DNA from: Antarcticimicrobium sp040365005
GTDB taxonomy: Bacteria; Pseudomonadota; Alphaproteobacteria; Rhodobacterales; Rhodobacteraceae
Assembly: GCF_040365005.1 (NCBI RefSeq)
Contig: NZ_BAABWV010000001.1
Span: 310,001 to 374,000, forward strand
Reading direction: 5' to 3'
Length of the DNA: 64,000 bases
Part shown: in pieces, positions 46,605 to 54,707 of the stretch
How the letters are laid out: the number at the start of each line of letters is the position of its first letter
Position numbering within the stretch: the first letter of the stretch is position 1
Notes under the pieces: model-generated
What the model was told of the DNA's origin: nothing
The model's database searches: none
Seen by the model: the letters and a program-made list of their open reading frames with translations, nothing else
Program-made: the position numbers and the translations under genes

Positions 46605-46733
46605 CGGTCACTCCTCCCGATATCTTGATCTGGGTCGGGGGGCGTCCTGCCCCCTGCGCACCGGGAATCGATGCGTCGGCGCCAGTGAAGCGATTCGAAT
46701 CGCCCCGCTCAAGCATCCGGTACCCCGATCTTG

Positions 46734-46739
46734 ATCATA
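46734..46739 (-). promoter_or_regulatory. Candidate -10 box for dctP
   Basis: TATGAT on the minus strand lies about 130 bases ahead of the dctP start in an AT-rich patch. The sequence 17 bases upstream of it is not a good -35 box, as expected for an activator-dependent promoter. I found no convincing TGGCAC-N5-TTGC sigma-54 element in the gap; two weak GG-N10-GC matches exist. This call is tentative. Confidence 0.3.
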
Positions 46740-46811
46740 ACGAAAAATCACACATTTCCAGCATGTTAATGTACTATCCTCAACAGATCCCGGACTACCT
46801 CCCGCACCCTT

Positions 46812-46859
46812 GTGCGGAATTCCGCACGGGATTCGGGCGCCCTGTGCGGAAATCCGCAC
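46812..46859. promoter_or_regulatory. Tandem palindromic operator (two 16-bp sites) between dctD and dctP
   Basis: GTGCGGAATTCCGCAC at 46812-46827 and GTGCGGAAATCCGCAC at 46844-46859 share 7-bp arms GTGCGGA/TCCGCAC. Their centres are 32 bp apart, about three helical turns, so two dimers would sit on the same face. They begin about 210 bp upstream of dctP and just after the dctD stop. Position and spacing suggest DctD upstream activating sites. Confidence 0.75.
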
Positions 46860-46886
46860 AGCTGTGGTCGCCACCGCGACTCACTT

Positions 46887-48116
46887 TCAACGGCGGTAGT
46901 CCTCGGGCCGGATGCCATAGCGCGCGAGCTTGTCGTAAAACGTCTTGCGCGGCAGCTTGAGCGCCTTGGCCGCCTCCGAGGCGCGGCCGTTCTGCCGCCC
47001 CAGCGCCGCGACCAGCAGCGAGCGTTCCACCTGCGCCATCTGCTCGGCCAGGCCCAGCCCGCCCGCCTGCGCGCCCTCGTCCGGCATGCCCAGAACAAAG
47101 CGCATCGCCGCCGACATCAGCGACCGCGCGTTGCCCGGCCAGTCCTGCGCCATCAGCGCCGCCAGATGATCCGGGTCGATCTCGGGCACCGCGATTCCCG
47201 CCTGCTCGGCCGCCTGCGCGACGTAATGTCGAAACAGCACCGGGATATCCTCGCGCCGCTCGCTCAGCGCCGGAACCCGGATGTGCATCACGTCAAGACG
47301 ATAGAACAGGTCGGCATTGAACCTGCCTCTCTCGACCCGCTGCGCAAGGTCGGCGGTCGAGCCCGCGATCACCCGGACCGGCGCCCCCTGCTCCAGCACC
47401 TCCTGCACCGCGTATTGCGTCGCCTCGGGCATCGCCGAGACCTCGTCTAGAAACAGCGAGCCACCCGCCGCCTGCTCGCAGAGCGCCGCGAACCCCTCGG
47501 CCTCGAGCCCCGCCGCCGGGCGTTTGACAAAGGGACCGCGTGCCACCGGCGACATCAGGTGCACCACCTCGGCCACCTTGGAAATGCCGCTGCCCTGCGG
47601 GCCGAGCACCAGCACGTCGGCGCCGGTGGGCGCCACGCTGCGCACACGCGCGCGCAGTTTCTCGGCCCGCGACGAGGTGCCGAACAGCATCCGTGCCGCC
47701 GGATCGCCGCGCTCCAGTTGCCGCTTCAGCCGCCGGTTCTCCAGCACCAGCGCCCGTGTCTTCAGCGCCCGCTCCAGCACCGCCAGAAGATCCGCCGCCG
47801 CGCAGGGTTTTTCCAGGAAATCAAAAGCCCCCTGGCCCATCGCGCGCACAGCCATCGGGATATCCCCCTCGCCGGTCAAAAGGATCACCGGCAGCTCTCG
47901 GTCGACTTTCTGGACATAGTTCAACAGGTGAAACCCGTCGCGCCCGGGCATGCGGATATCCGACAGGATCACGCCAGGGAACTCCGGCGTGATATGGTCC
48001 TTGGCCGCCACGAAGGATCCCGCGGTGATCGCCTCCAGCTCGGCCAGGTCCAGCGTCTGGCCCAGGGCATCGCGCACCGCCGCGTCGTCATCCACCAACA
48101 GTACCTTGCGGGTCAT
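46887..48116 (-). CDS. dctD: DctD-like response regulator lacking the sigma-54 contact loop
   Basis: This is the response regulator of the dicarboxylate system. The receiver domain has Asp10, Asp11 and phospho-acceptor Asp53. The central AAA+ domain is degenerate: Walker A reads GPQGSGIS at residues 172-179, without the Lys, and the stretch to Walker B (LFLDE, 221-225) is about 18 residues shorter than in NtrC, so the GAFTGA loop is absent. The arginine-finger region RFNADLFYRL remains. The Fis-type DNA-binding domain at the C-terminus is intact (NGRASEAAKALKLPRKTFYD). It overlaps dctB by 4 bases. It should bind DNA but not drive sigma-54 polymerase in the usual way. Confidence 0.9.
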   Translation of the reverse strand: MTRKVLLVDDDAAVRDALGQTLDLAELEAITAGSFVAAKDHITPEFPGVILSDIRMPGRDGFHLLNYVQKVDRELPVILLTGEGDIPMAVRAMGQGAFDFLEKPCAAADLLAVLERALKTRALVLENRRLKRQLERGDPAARMLFGTSSRAEKLRARVRSVAPTGADVLVLGPQGSGISKVAEVVHLMSPVARGPFVKRPAAGLEAEGFAALCEQAAGGSLFLDEVSAMPEATQYAVQEVLEQGAPVRVIAGSTADLAQRVERGRFNADLFYRLDVMHIRVPALSERREDIPVLFRHYVAQAAEQAGIAVPEIDPDHLAALMAQDWPGNARSLMSAAMRFVLGMPDEGAQAGGLGLAEQMAQVERSLLVAALGRQNGRASEAAKALKLPRKTFYDKLARYGIRPEDYRR

Positions 48117-49867
48117 GCGGCACGCTCCTCTCGCCAGCGGTCCAGTTCCACGGTGAACACCGCGCCGCCGCCAGCCGCATTGGCGCCCCGGATATTGCCG
48201 CCAAAGCTTTGCACCAGCCCGTAGGAAATCGACAGGCCCAGTCCCATCCCCTCGTCTCCTCCGACCTCCTTGGTGCTGTAGAACGGCTCGAAGATCTTGT
48301 CCGGATCGGCGATGCCCGGCCCGCTGTCGCGCAGCCGCACCGCCAGCCGATCGCCTTCGTCCTCGACCGTGATGACAATGCGCTTGTCCGCCCGGCCCGC
48401 CATCGCATCGGCCGCATTGTTGATCAGGTTGACGAAAACCTGCGCCAGCCGCACCTCGCCGCCCCAGACGAACAGCGGCCCCGCCGGCGCCGCCCAGTCG
48501 AGCCCCACCGCGTCCGCGCGCAGCCGCGCCTCGGTCAGCTCCACCGCGCTGCCGATCACCTCCACCAGGTCGACCTTTGCCATCGGCTCACTCTCGTTGC
48601 GGGCAAAGGCGCGCAGGTTCTTGATGATCCGCGCCATCCGTGCCGCCATCTCGGCGATGCGGGTCAGGTTTTCGCCGGCTTTCTCCGCCCTGCCCCGGGC
48701 GAGAAAGGCCGCGCCGTTGTCGGCAAACTGCCGGATCGCCATCAGCGGCTGGTTCAACTCGTGGCTGATGCCCGCACTCATCTGGCCCAGCGCGCTCAGC
48801 TTGCCGGCCTGCACCAGGTCGGCCTGCGCCTGTTTCAGCGCCGCCTCGGCCTCCTCGCGTTCGACCACCTCGCGGCGCAACTTGACATTGGCCTGCGACA
48901 GCGCCCGGGTCCGGTCCGCCACCCGTTCCTCCAGCTTGATGTTGGCCTCGGCCAATGCCCGGCGCCGCTCGGTCACCAGGAACAGCACCGCGCCGAAGGC
49001 GAGGCAGATCGCCGCCACCGTCGCCGCCTGCAACCCGGCCAGCCGCCGCGCCGGGGCCACGTCGACCAGGATCTCGCCGGTCAGCCCCACCACCGGAAGC
49101 TCGCGCACCAGGTGCAGCGCGCGCCGCGGCAGGTATTGGCCCCAGTTCAGCCGCCAGACCTCATGCCCGCCGACCCGCCCGGTCGAGACCGACAAAGGGC
49201 CGCCCCCCACCGGCACCAAGCCCACCTGCCCGGGCACACGACGCCAGAACAACAGCTCGGAGCGGTTGGCGATGAACACCTCTTGCCGGTCGTCGACAAA
49301 GAACACCGCCGGCAGGCTGCCACGCCAGCTGCGCTCCACGTCCTCGACATCGGCCACCACCACCAGCGCGCCGCGCACCGATCCGTCGGCGGCAAAGGCA
49401 GGCGCCGCGAAGTAATAAGCGCGCCGCCCCTGCGGCCCGACGATGCCATGACCGCTGCCCAGCGCCCCATGCATGGCACGCCGGAAGTACCCCGCCCCGC
49501 CCAGGTCGGTGCCGATGATTCCCTGCGCCGCGGCCAGCACCTGGCCCGAAGTATCCATATAGAAGATGTCCAGCGCCCCGGTCTTGTCGGCCAGCGCCCG
49601 CAACAGCACGCGCGCCGCCGGTCGCCGAGCCGGATCCTCCAGCCCGGTCAGGGCGGGGCGATCCACGATCAGCACCGCCAGTTCCCGGTAGACCTGCAAC
49701 TGCGTCGCCAGCCGGTCGCTGGCCAGCGCCAGATCGGCCTCGGCCCGCTGCGCCAACTGCCCCAGCGCCTGCACATAGCCATAGCGCCAGATCCCCGCCC
49801 CCAACGCCGCGACGCCCAGCACGAAGGCCAGGACGATCCAGCGGGGAAAGGCGGGTTTCGAACTCAT
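48113..49867 (-). CDS. dctB: C4-dicarboxylate sensor histidine kinase DctB
   Basis: This membrane kinase senses periplasmic dicarboxylates and phosphorylates DctD. The start at 49867 (MSSKPAFPRWIVLAF) gives 584 residues; starts up to 49936 are possible. A first membrane helix lies at about 10-30. A periplasmic double-Cache-type region contains FYMDTSGQVLAAAQG and GHGIVGPQGRRAYYFAAPAF. A second helix lies near 288-310, and a coiled coil (LEERVADRTRALSQANVKLR) follows. The H-box is SAGISHELNQPLMAIRQFAD, and the ATPase has NLINNAADAM, DSGPGI and GMGLGLSIS. Its partner gene overlaps by 4 bases. Confidence 0.93.
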   Translation of the reverse strand: MSSKPAFPRWIVLAFVLGVAALGAGIWRYGYVQALGQLAQRAEADLALASDRLATQLQVYRELAVLIVDRPALTGLEDPARRPAARVLLRALADKTGALDIFYMDTSGQVLAAAQGIIGTDLGGAGYFRRAMHGALGSGHGIVGPQGRRAYYFAAPAFAADGSVRGALVVVADVEDVERSWRGSLPAVFFVDDRQEVFIANRSELLFWRRVPGQVGLVPVGGGPLSVSTGRVGGHEVWRLNWGQYLPRRALHLVRELPVVGLTGEILVDVAPARRLAGLQAATVAAICLAFGAVLFLVTERRRALAEANIKLEERVADRTRALSQANVKLRREVVEREEAEAALKQAQADLVQAGKLSALGQMSAGISHELNQPLMAIRQFADNGAAFLARGRAEKAGENLTRIAEMAARMARIIKNLRAFARNESEPMAKVDLVEVIGSAVELTEARLRADAVGLDWAAPAGPLFVWGGEVRLAQVFVNLINNAADAMAGRADKRIVITVEDEGDRLAVRLRDSGPGIADPDKIFEPFYSTKEVGGDEGMGLGLSISYGLVQSFGGNIRGANAAGGGAVFTVELDRWREERAA

Positions 49868-49932
49868 GGCGCCCAGATTAGCAAACCCGCGCATGGATTG
49901 ACCAGACAGCGCGCCCCGCCGGGCAGCGACCG

Positions 49933-50400
49933 TCACCCCTCCAGCGGCAGATCCGTGGTCGACTTGATCTCTTCCATCGACAGCAGCGCGGTGACGTTGT
50001 GCACCCGCACCTCCGAGATCAGCGCCTGGTAAAAGGCGTCATAGGCACGCGCATTCTTCACCCGCACCTTGAGGATATAGTCGATATCACCGGCCAGCCG
50101 GTGCGCCTCCTGCACCTCGGGGCGGTCCTGCAACGCCTTGAGAAAGGTCGCCTGCCACTCCGCCTCATGCTCCGAGGTGCGGATCAGCACGAAGAAACAC
50201 GCCTCGTAGCCCAGCGCCTCGGCATCCAGGATCACGGTCTGCTTGCCGATCACCCCGGCGTCGCGCAGCTTGCGAATCCGGTTCCACACCGGGGTCTTCG
50301 AACTGCCCACGTTGCCCGCGATCACGTCCAGCGACTGGCTGGCATCGCGTTGCAGTTCGGCCAGTATTTTCCGGTCCAGCGCATCCATCCGTACCGACAT
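49933..50400 (-). CDS. Lrp/AsnC-family transcriptional regulator
   Basis: This is a small regulator with an N-terminal helix-turn-helix (MDALDRKILAELQRDASQSL, then SSKTPVWNRIRKLRDAGVI) and a C-terminal RAM ligand-binding domain (VQEAHRLAGDIDYILKVRV). The 155-residue length is standard. The start at 50400 is behind AAGGGGA. It is divergent from the sulfate-assimilation operon, with 144 bases between the starts, so that operon is a likely target. The effector, perhaps a sulfur amino acid, is inferred. It ends 65 bases ahead of dctB on the same strand. Confidence 0.92.
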   Translation of the reverse strand: MSVRMDALDRKILAELQRDASQSLDVIAGNVGSSKTPVWNRIRKLRDAGVIGKQTVILDAEALGYEACFFVLIRTSEHEAEWQATFLKALQDRPEVQEAHRLAGDIDYILKVRVKNARAYDAFYQALISEVRVHNVTALLSMEEIKSTTDLPLEG

Positions 50401-50544
50401 TCTACTTTCCCCTTCACATTGGGACACAGGTTCCATCCATCACCACACATAGAACATATGTCCTTTTTCTTTCGTGCATATGGCTATTGCACGGAACATT
50501 TTCCTATATTCGATCTCAAGTCAATCACAGTGGACGGGCCAGCC
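50401..50544. promoter_or_regulatory. Divergent control region, Lrp-type gene / sulfate operon
   Basis: This 144-base AT-rich gap must hold the promoters of both directions. AACATATGTCC and GTGCATATGGC around 50453-50482 contain two CATATG cores about 22 bases apart, and could be Lrp-type contacts. No strong -10/-35 pair was identified by eye. Confidence 0.45.
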
Positions 50545-51345
50545 ATGCACCGCAAAGATCCCTCCTCCTCCGCACCTGCCTTCGCGCCGGGCTCCGTCTC
50601 TTTCACCGGCGCCGGCCCCGGCGACCCCGATCTGCTCACCCGCCAGGCACTACGTGCTCTGGCACAGGCCGATGTGGTCCTGCACGACAGCCTGATTTCG
50701 CCCGAGATCCTGGCAGAGGCCGGCCCCGACGCCCGCCTGATCGAAACCGGCAAGCGCGGATTTGCCCCCTCGATGGCGCAAGCGGAAATCAACGCCCAGA
50801 TCGTGGCCCACGCCCGGACCGGCGCCCGCGTGGTGCGGCTGAAATCCGGCGATGCCACGATCTTCGGCCGCCTGGACGAAGAGATCGAGGCCTGTGACGC
50901 CGCCCGGATTCCCTGGCGCATCCTGCCCGGCATCACCGCCGCCTCTGCTGCCGTCGCCAGCATCGGTCAAAGCCTGACGCGACGGGGCCGCAACGCCTCG
51001 GTGCGTCTGCTCACAGGGCACGACATGGCGGGCTTTGCCGATCACGACTGGACCACGCTGGCCCGCCCGGGCGAGGTTGCGGCGATCTACATGGGCAAGG
51101 CCTCGGCCCGTTTCGTGCAGGGCCGACTGCTCATGCACGGCGCCGAGCGCGCCACCCCGGTCACGCTGGTCGAAAACGCTTCGCGCCCCGACCAGCGCAT
51201 CCTTGCCACCACGCTGGACCGGTTGCCCGTCGAGCTCTCCGCTGCCGGCCTTGATGGTCCGGTCCTCACCCTCTACGGGCTCGCCCCCCGCGCCGCCGCG
51301 CGGGTCCTGCCCGGCCTCGCAACACAGCAAAAGGAATTCGCCTGA
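50545..51345 (+). CDS. cobA: Uroporphyrinogen-III C-methyltransferase (siroheme synthesis)
   Basis: This SAM-dependent enzyme methylates uroporphyrinogen III twice to precorrin-2, the precursor of siroheme needed by the sulfite reductase downstream. Family motifs are VSFTGAGPGDPDLLTRQALR, then VVLHDSLISPEILA, VRLKSGDATIFGRLDEE and PGITAASAAVASIG. The 266-residue length fits a stand-alone SUMT (CobA/CysG C-terminal half). The dehydrogenase-chelatase half is not in this protein. The start at 50545 is preferred; a GTG 15 bases upstream is possible. Its stop overlaps the DUF2849 start by one base. Confidence 0.93.
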   Translation: MHRKDPSSSAPAFAPGSVSFTGAGPGDPDLLTRQALRALAQADVVLHDSLISPEILAEAGPDARLIETGKRGFAPSMAQAEINAQIVAHARTGARVVRLKSGDATIFGRLDEEIEACDAARIPWRILPGITAASAAVASIGQSLTRRGRNASVRLLTGHDMAGFADHDWTTLARPGEVAAIYMGKASARFVQGRLLMHGAERATPVTLVENASRPDQRILATTLDRLPVELSAAGLDGPVLTLYGLAPRAAARVLPGLATQQKEFA

Positions 51346-51644
51346 TGCCCCGTCCCTTCACCCCAAAGATCGTCACCGCCTCGGACCTGATCGACGGCGA
51401 CGTGATCTATCTTACCGCCGACGACCGCTGGAGCCGCCGCATCAGCGAGGCCGAGTTGATCGAGGACGAGGCCCACGCGCAGTTGCGCCTGCTCTATGCC
51501 GAGGCCCAGCAAACCCGCATCGTCGGCGCCTACCTCGCCGATGCGCGTCCCGGTCCCGACGGCCCCGAGCCGCTTCACTTCCGCGAGGCGTTCCGCGCCA
51601 CCGGCCCCTCCAACTACGCTCACGGCAAGCAGGCCGAGGCCTGA
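51345..51644 (+). CDS. DUF2849 protein of the sulfite-reductase operon
   Basis: This 99-residue cytoplasmic protein belongs to the DUF2849 family, which is regularly found between cobA and sulfite reductase in alphaproteobacteria. The core is IVTASDLIDGDVIYLTADDR with W-S-R-R-I and a C-terminal P-S-N-Y-A-H-G-K. Its biochemical role is unknown. The start overlaps the cobA stop (TGATG), so translation is coupled. A role in siroheme delivery or reductase assembly is inferred from context. Confidence 0.9.
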   Translation: MPRPFTPKIVTASDLIDGDVIYLTADDRWSRRISEAELIEDEAHAQLRLLYAEAQQTRIVGAYLADARPGPDGPEPLHFREAFRATGPSNYAHGKQAEA

Positions 51645-51679
51645 TCCCGCACGCCCAACACCCTTCCACAAGTGTGGGC

Positions 51680-51699
51680 AATTTTCTGCGCAGAAAATT
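51680..51699. other. Perfect 20-bp palindrome ahead of sulfite reductase
   Basis: AATTTTCTGCGCAGAAAATT is an exact palindrome in the 86-base gap between the DUF2849 gene and sulfite reductase. It starts 35 bases after the stop and ends 31 bases before the next start. It could be a regulator site or an RNA hairpin, with only a minimal loop. No T-run follows. Confidence 0.75.
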
Positions 51700-51730
51700 C
51701 CCCCGGACCGCCGCCGAACAGGATCCTGAC

Positions 51731-53395
51731 ATGTACCGCTACACCGACTTCGACACCGCCTTTCTGGCCAGCCGCAACGCCCAGTTCCGCGCCCAGGTCG
51801 ACCGCCGCATCAAGGGTCACCTGACCGAGGACGAGTTCAAGCCGCTGCGCCTGATGAACGGCGTCTACCTGCAATTGCACGCCTACATGCTGCGCGTGGC
51901 GATCCCCTACGGCACGCTGAATTCGGCACAGATGCGCCAGCTTGCCTATCTCGCCGAACGCTGGGACAAGGGGTACGGTCATTTCACCACCCGCCAGAAC
52001 ATCCAGTACAACTGGCCGAAACTGCGCGACATCCCCGACATGCTCGACGCCTTGGGCGAGGTCGGCTTGCACGCGATCCAGACCTCGGGCAACACCATCC
52101 GCAACACCACCGCTGACCCTTTCGCCGGCGCTGCCGCGGATGAAATCGCCGATCCGCGCCCGATCGCGGAACTGATCCGCCAATGGTCCACCGACCATCC
52201 GGAGTTCCAGTTCCTGGGGCGCAAGTTCAAGATCGCCATCACCGGCAGCCCCGACGACCGCGCCGTGACCAAGGCGCATGACGTCGGGCTGCGCCTTGTC
52301 GAACGCAATGGCGAAATTGGCCTGCAGGTGCTCATCGGCGGCGGGCTGGGCCGCACCCCGATGGTCGCGCAGGTGCTGCGCGACTTCCTGCCGCGCGAAG
52401 ACCTGCTGCCCTATCTCGAGGCGGTGCTGGCGACCTACAATCAGCTCGGCCGCCGCGACAACAAGTACAAGGCGCGGATCAAGATCACCGTGCACGAGAA
52501 CGGCATCGACACCATCCGCGCTCTGGTGGAAGAGCGGTTCGCGCAGATCCGACCGGACTTCACCGGCGAGGACCAGGCGCTGCTGCGCGAGATCGAGACC
52601 CATTTCGCCCCGCCCGCCTTTCGCGGCGGCAACGCACAGGCCTATGAGGCCGCCTATGACGCCGACCCGCTGTTCCGCTCCTGGGCCGACACCAACCTCG
52701 CCCCGCACCGCCGCGCCGATCACGCCATCGTCTCGATCAGCCTCAAGGCGCATGGGGCAACCCCCGGCGATGCCTCGGCCGAACAGATGCGCACGATGGC
52801 CGACCTGGCCGAACGCTACGGCTATGATGAGCTGCGCATCAGCCACGAACAGAACGTGATCTTGCCGCATGTGCACAAATCCGACCTGCCGGCACTGCAC
52901 GCCGCCCTGCGCGCACAGGGTCTGGCCACCGCCAATATCGGGCTGATCTCCGATATCATCGCCTGCCCAGGCATGGATTACTGCGCCCTGGCCACCGCCC
53001 GCTCGATCCCGATCGCGCAGGAGATCGCCACCCGCTTCGACGAGTTGAAACTCGAACACGAGATCGGCGAGATGAAGATCAAGATCTCGGGCTGCATCAA
53101 TGCCTGCGGCCACCACCACGTGGGCCATATCGGCATTCTCGGCCTCGACCGCGCCGGGGTGGAAAACTACCAGATCACCCTGGGCGGTGACGGCGGCCCC
53201 GACACGACGCTGGGCGAACGCACCGGCCCGGGCTTTTCCGCCGACCAGATCGTGCCGGCCATCGAACGGCTGATGCTGGCCTATCTCGAACTGCGCGAGG
53301 GGCCGGAGGAAAGCTTCCTCGACACCTACCGCCGACTTGGCGCCGATCCGTTCAAATCGGCGCTCTACGACAGCACCCGGACCGAGGCCGCGTAA
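51731..53395 (+). CDS. cysI: Assimilatory sulfite (or nitrite) reductase, siroheme/[4Fe-4S] subunit
   Basis: This cytoplasmic hemoprotein performs the six-electron reduction of sulfite to sulfide. The siroheme/cluster ligands are CPGMDYC and SGCINACGHHH, in the usual order near residues 420-470. The duplicated ferredoxin-like half-domains are visible (YGHFTTRQNIQYNWPKLRDI in the first, ELRISHEQNVILPHVHKSDL in the second). The 554-residue length fits. Nitrite reductases share the fold, but cobA, cysH and DUF934 around it favour sulfite. Electrons probably come from ferredoxin through the nearby FNR. Confidence 0.93.
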   Translation: MYRYTDFDTAFLASRNAQFRAQVDRRIKGHLTEDEFKPLRLMNGVYLQLHAYMLRVAIPYGTLNSAQMRQLAYLAERWDKGYGHFTTRQNIQYNWPKLRDIPDMLDALGEVGLHAIQTSGNTIRNTTADPFAGAAADEIADPRPIAELIRQWSTDHPEFQFLGRKFKIAITGSPDDRAVTKAHDVGLRLVERNGEIGLQVLIGGGLGRTPMVAQVLRDFLPREDLLPYLEAVLATYNQLGRRDNKYKARIKITVHENGIDTIRALVEERFAQIRPDFTGEDQALLREIETHFAPPAFRGGNAQAYEAAYDADPLFRSWADTNLAPHRRADHAIVSISLKAHGATPGDASAEQMRTMADLAERYGYDELRISHEQNVILPHVHKSDLPALHAALRAQGLATANIGLISDIIACPGMDYCALATARSIPIAQEIATRFDELKLEHEIGEMKIKISGCINACGHHHVGHIGILGLDRAGVENYQITLGGDGGPDTTLGERTGPGFSADQIVPAIERLMLAYLELREGPEESFLDTYRRLGADPFKSALYDSTRTEAA

Positions 53396-53400
53396 CCCCC

Positions 53401-54168
53401 ATGCCTCTTCTCTTTGAAAATACTCCCGCCGGAGGCTCCGGCGCCGAGGCCTCCGCGTCGCTGGCCGACAAGGTCGCCGCGCTCAACACCCGCTATCGCC
53501 ACCACGGCGCGACCGAGGTGATGGGTGCCGCCCTGACCGAGGCCGGGCGCATCGCGCTGGTGTCCAGCTTTGGCGCCGAATCCGTGGTGCTGCTGCACAT
53601 GGCGGCGGTGATCGACCGCGCCGTGCCGGTGGTTTTCATCGACACCGAGATGCTGTTCACCGAAACGCTGGTCTACCAGGCCGAGCTCAGCGAACGGCTG
53701 GGCCTGCGCAACCTGCAGATCATCCGCGCCACCGACATCGCGCGCGAGGATCCCGACAACACCCTGCACCAGCGCAACACCGACGCCTGCTGCGCCCTGC
53801 GCAAGACCCGGCCACTGCAGGCGGCGCTCAAGGGGTTCGACGGCTGGATCACCGGGCGCAAGCGGTTCCAGTCCGGCCGCCGCGCCGCGCTCGACTTCTT
53901 CGAGCTCGAGGAGGGCACCGGCCGCATCAAGGTCAACCCGCTGGCCCATTGGGCGCCCGAGGACGTGCAGACCTATATCGAGGAAAACCGCCTGCCGCGG
54001 CATCCGCTGGTGGCGCACGGCTATCCTTCCATCGGTTGCGCGCCCTGTACCTCGCCCGTCAAACCCGGCGAAGACCCGCGTTCCGGCCGCTGGCGCGGCC
54101 AGCAAAAGGACGAATGCGGGATTCACTTCGTCAACGGCAAACTCGTCCGCACAGGAGTCTCCGCATGA
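53401..54168 (+). CDS. cysH: Adenylyl-sulfate reductase (CysH, iron-sulfur type)
   Basis: This enzyme reduces activated sulfate to sulfite using thioredoxin. The PP-loop-type core reads VSSFGAESVVLLHMA. The cysteine pairs DACCALRK and GCAPCTSPVKPGED bind a [4Fe-4S] cluster, which marks the type that prefers APS over PAPS. The catalytic Cys is in ECGIH near the end. The 255-residue length is normal. The first 16 codons are unusual: they coincide with an intergenic-repeat-like sequence. There is no clear ribosome site, and the gene begins 5 bases after the reductase stop, so coupling is likely. Confidence 0.93.
   Translation: MPLLFENTPAGGSGAEASASLADKVAALNTRYRHHGATEVMGAALTEAGRIALVSSFGAESVVLLHMAAVIDRAVPVVFIDTEMLFTETLVYQAELSERLGLRNLQIIRATDIAREDPDNTLHQRNTDACCALRKTRPLQAALKGFDGWITGRKRFQSGRRAALDFFELEEGTGRIKVNPLAHWAPEDVQTYIEENRLPRHPLVAHGYPSIGCAPCTSPVKPGEDPRSGRWRGQQKDECGIHFVNGKLVRTGVSA
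53407..53425 (+). repeat. Repeat-like element inside the cysH start region, copy 1
   Basis: CTTCTCTTTGAAAATACTC matches the minus-strand sequence at 55769-55787 at 17 of 19 bases. Here it encodes part of the CysH N-terminus. Confidence 0.6.
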
Positions 54169-54575
54169 CCGACACCGTTCTTGTCACCGATACCGGCTTT
54201 TCCCCCGACGACTGGTCGGGGGACGACACGCGCAGCGCGACCCTCGCCCCCGACGACCGGGCTGGCGACCTGGCCGCCCGGCTGGCCGAGCTGGACCTGA
54301 TCCGCGTCACCTTTCCCAGCTTCGCCGACGGGCGCGGCTTCACCCTGGCGCGCGACCTGCGGCGGCTGGGCTATGCCGGGCGGCTGCGCGCCACCGGCCA
54401 CGTCCTGGCCGACCAATACGCCATGGCCCGCCGCGCCGGCTTCGACGAGGTCGAGATCGACAGCGCCCTCGCCGCGCGCCAGCCCGAGGATCAATGGCGC
54501 GCCCGTGCCGATTGGCGCGCGCATGACTACCAGGCCCGGCTGCGCGGCGGCACCGACGCCCGGACGCCCGCCTGA
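54165..54575 (+). CDS. DUF934 protein of the sulfate-assimilation operon
   Basis: This 136-residue protein belongs to the DUF934 family, a regular companion of CysI/CysH in proteobacteria. The core is LDLIRVTFPSFADGRGFTLA with LRRLGYAGRLRATGHVLADQ and the C-terminal YQARLRG. It is thought to serve sulfite reduction, but the mechanism is not established. Its start overlaps the cysH stop (ATGA). The N-terminal 25 residues are acidic. Confidence 0.9.
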   Translation: MTDTVLVTDTGFSPDDWSGDDTRSATLAPDDRAGDLAARLAELDLIRVTFPSFADGRGFTLARDLRRLGYAGRLRATGHVLADQYAMARRAGFDEVEIDSALAARQPEDQWRARADWRAHDYQARLRGGTDARTPA

Positions 54576-54707
54576 AATCGCCCCGGACAGCCGCAACCGA
54601 CCGCTATCTGAAACGCGGCTCGAGACATCAGGTCGCGGATTTCCCCTTCACCTGACCTGAATCAAAGATTACCCAGAGGTGTCGGTATATCGACCGGCAA
54701 GGAAACA

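Noticed and set aside
46640..46735. Sigma-54 promoter for dctP
   Set aside because: Only two weak GG-N10-GC matches (CGGTGCGCAGGGGGCA and CGGGGTACCGGATGCT) were found; neither resembles TGGCAC-N5-TTGC well, and DctD lacks GAFTGA.
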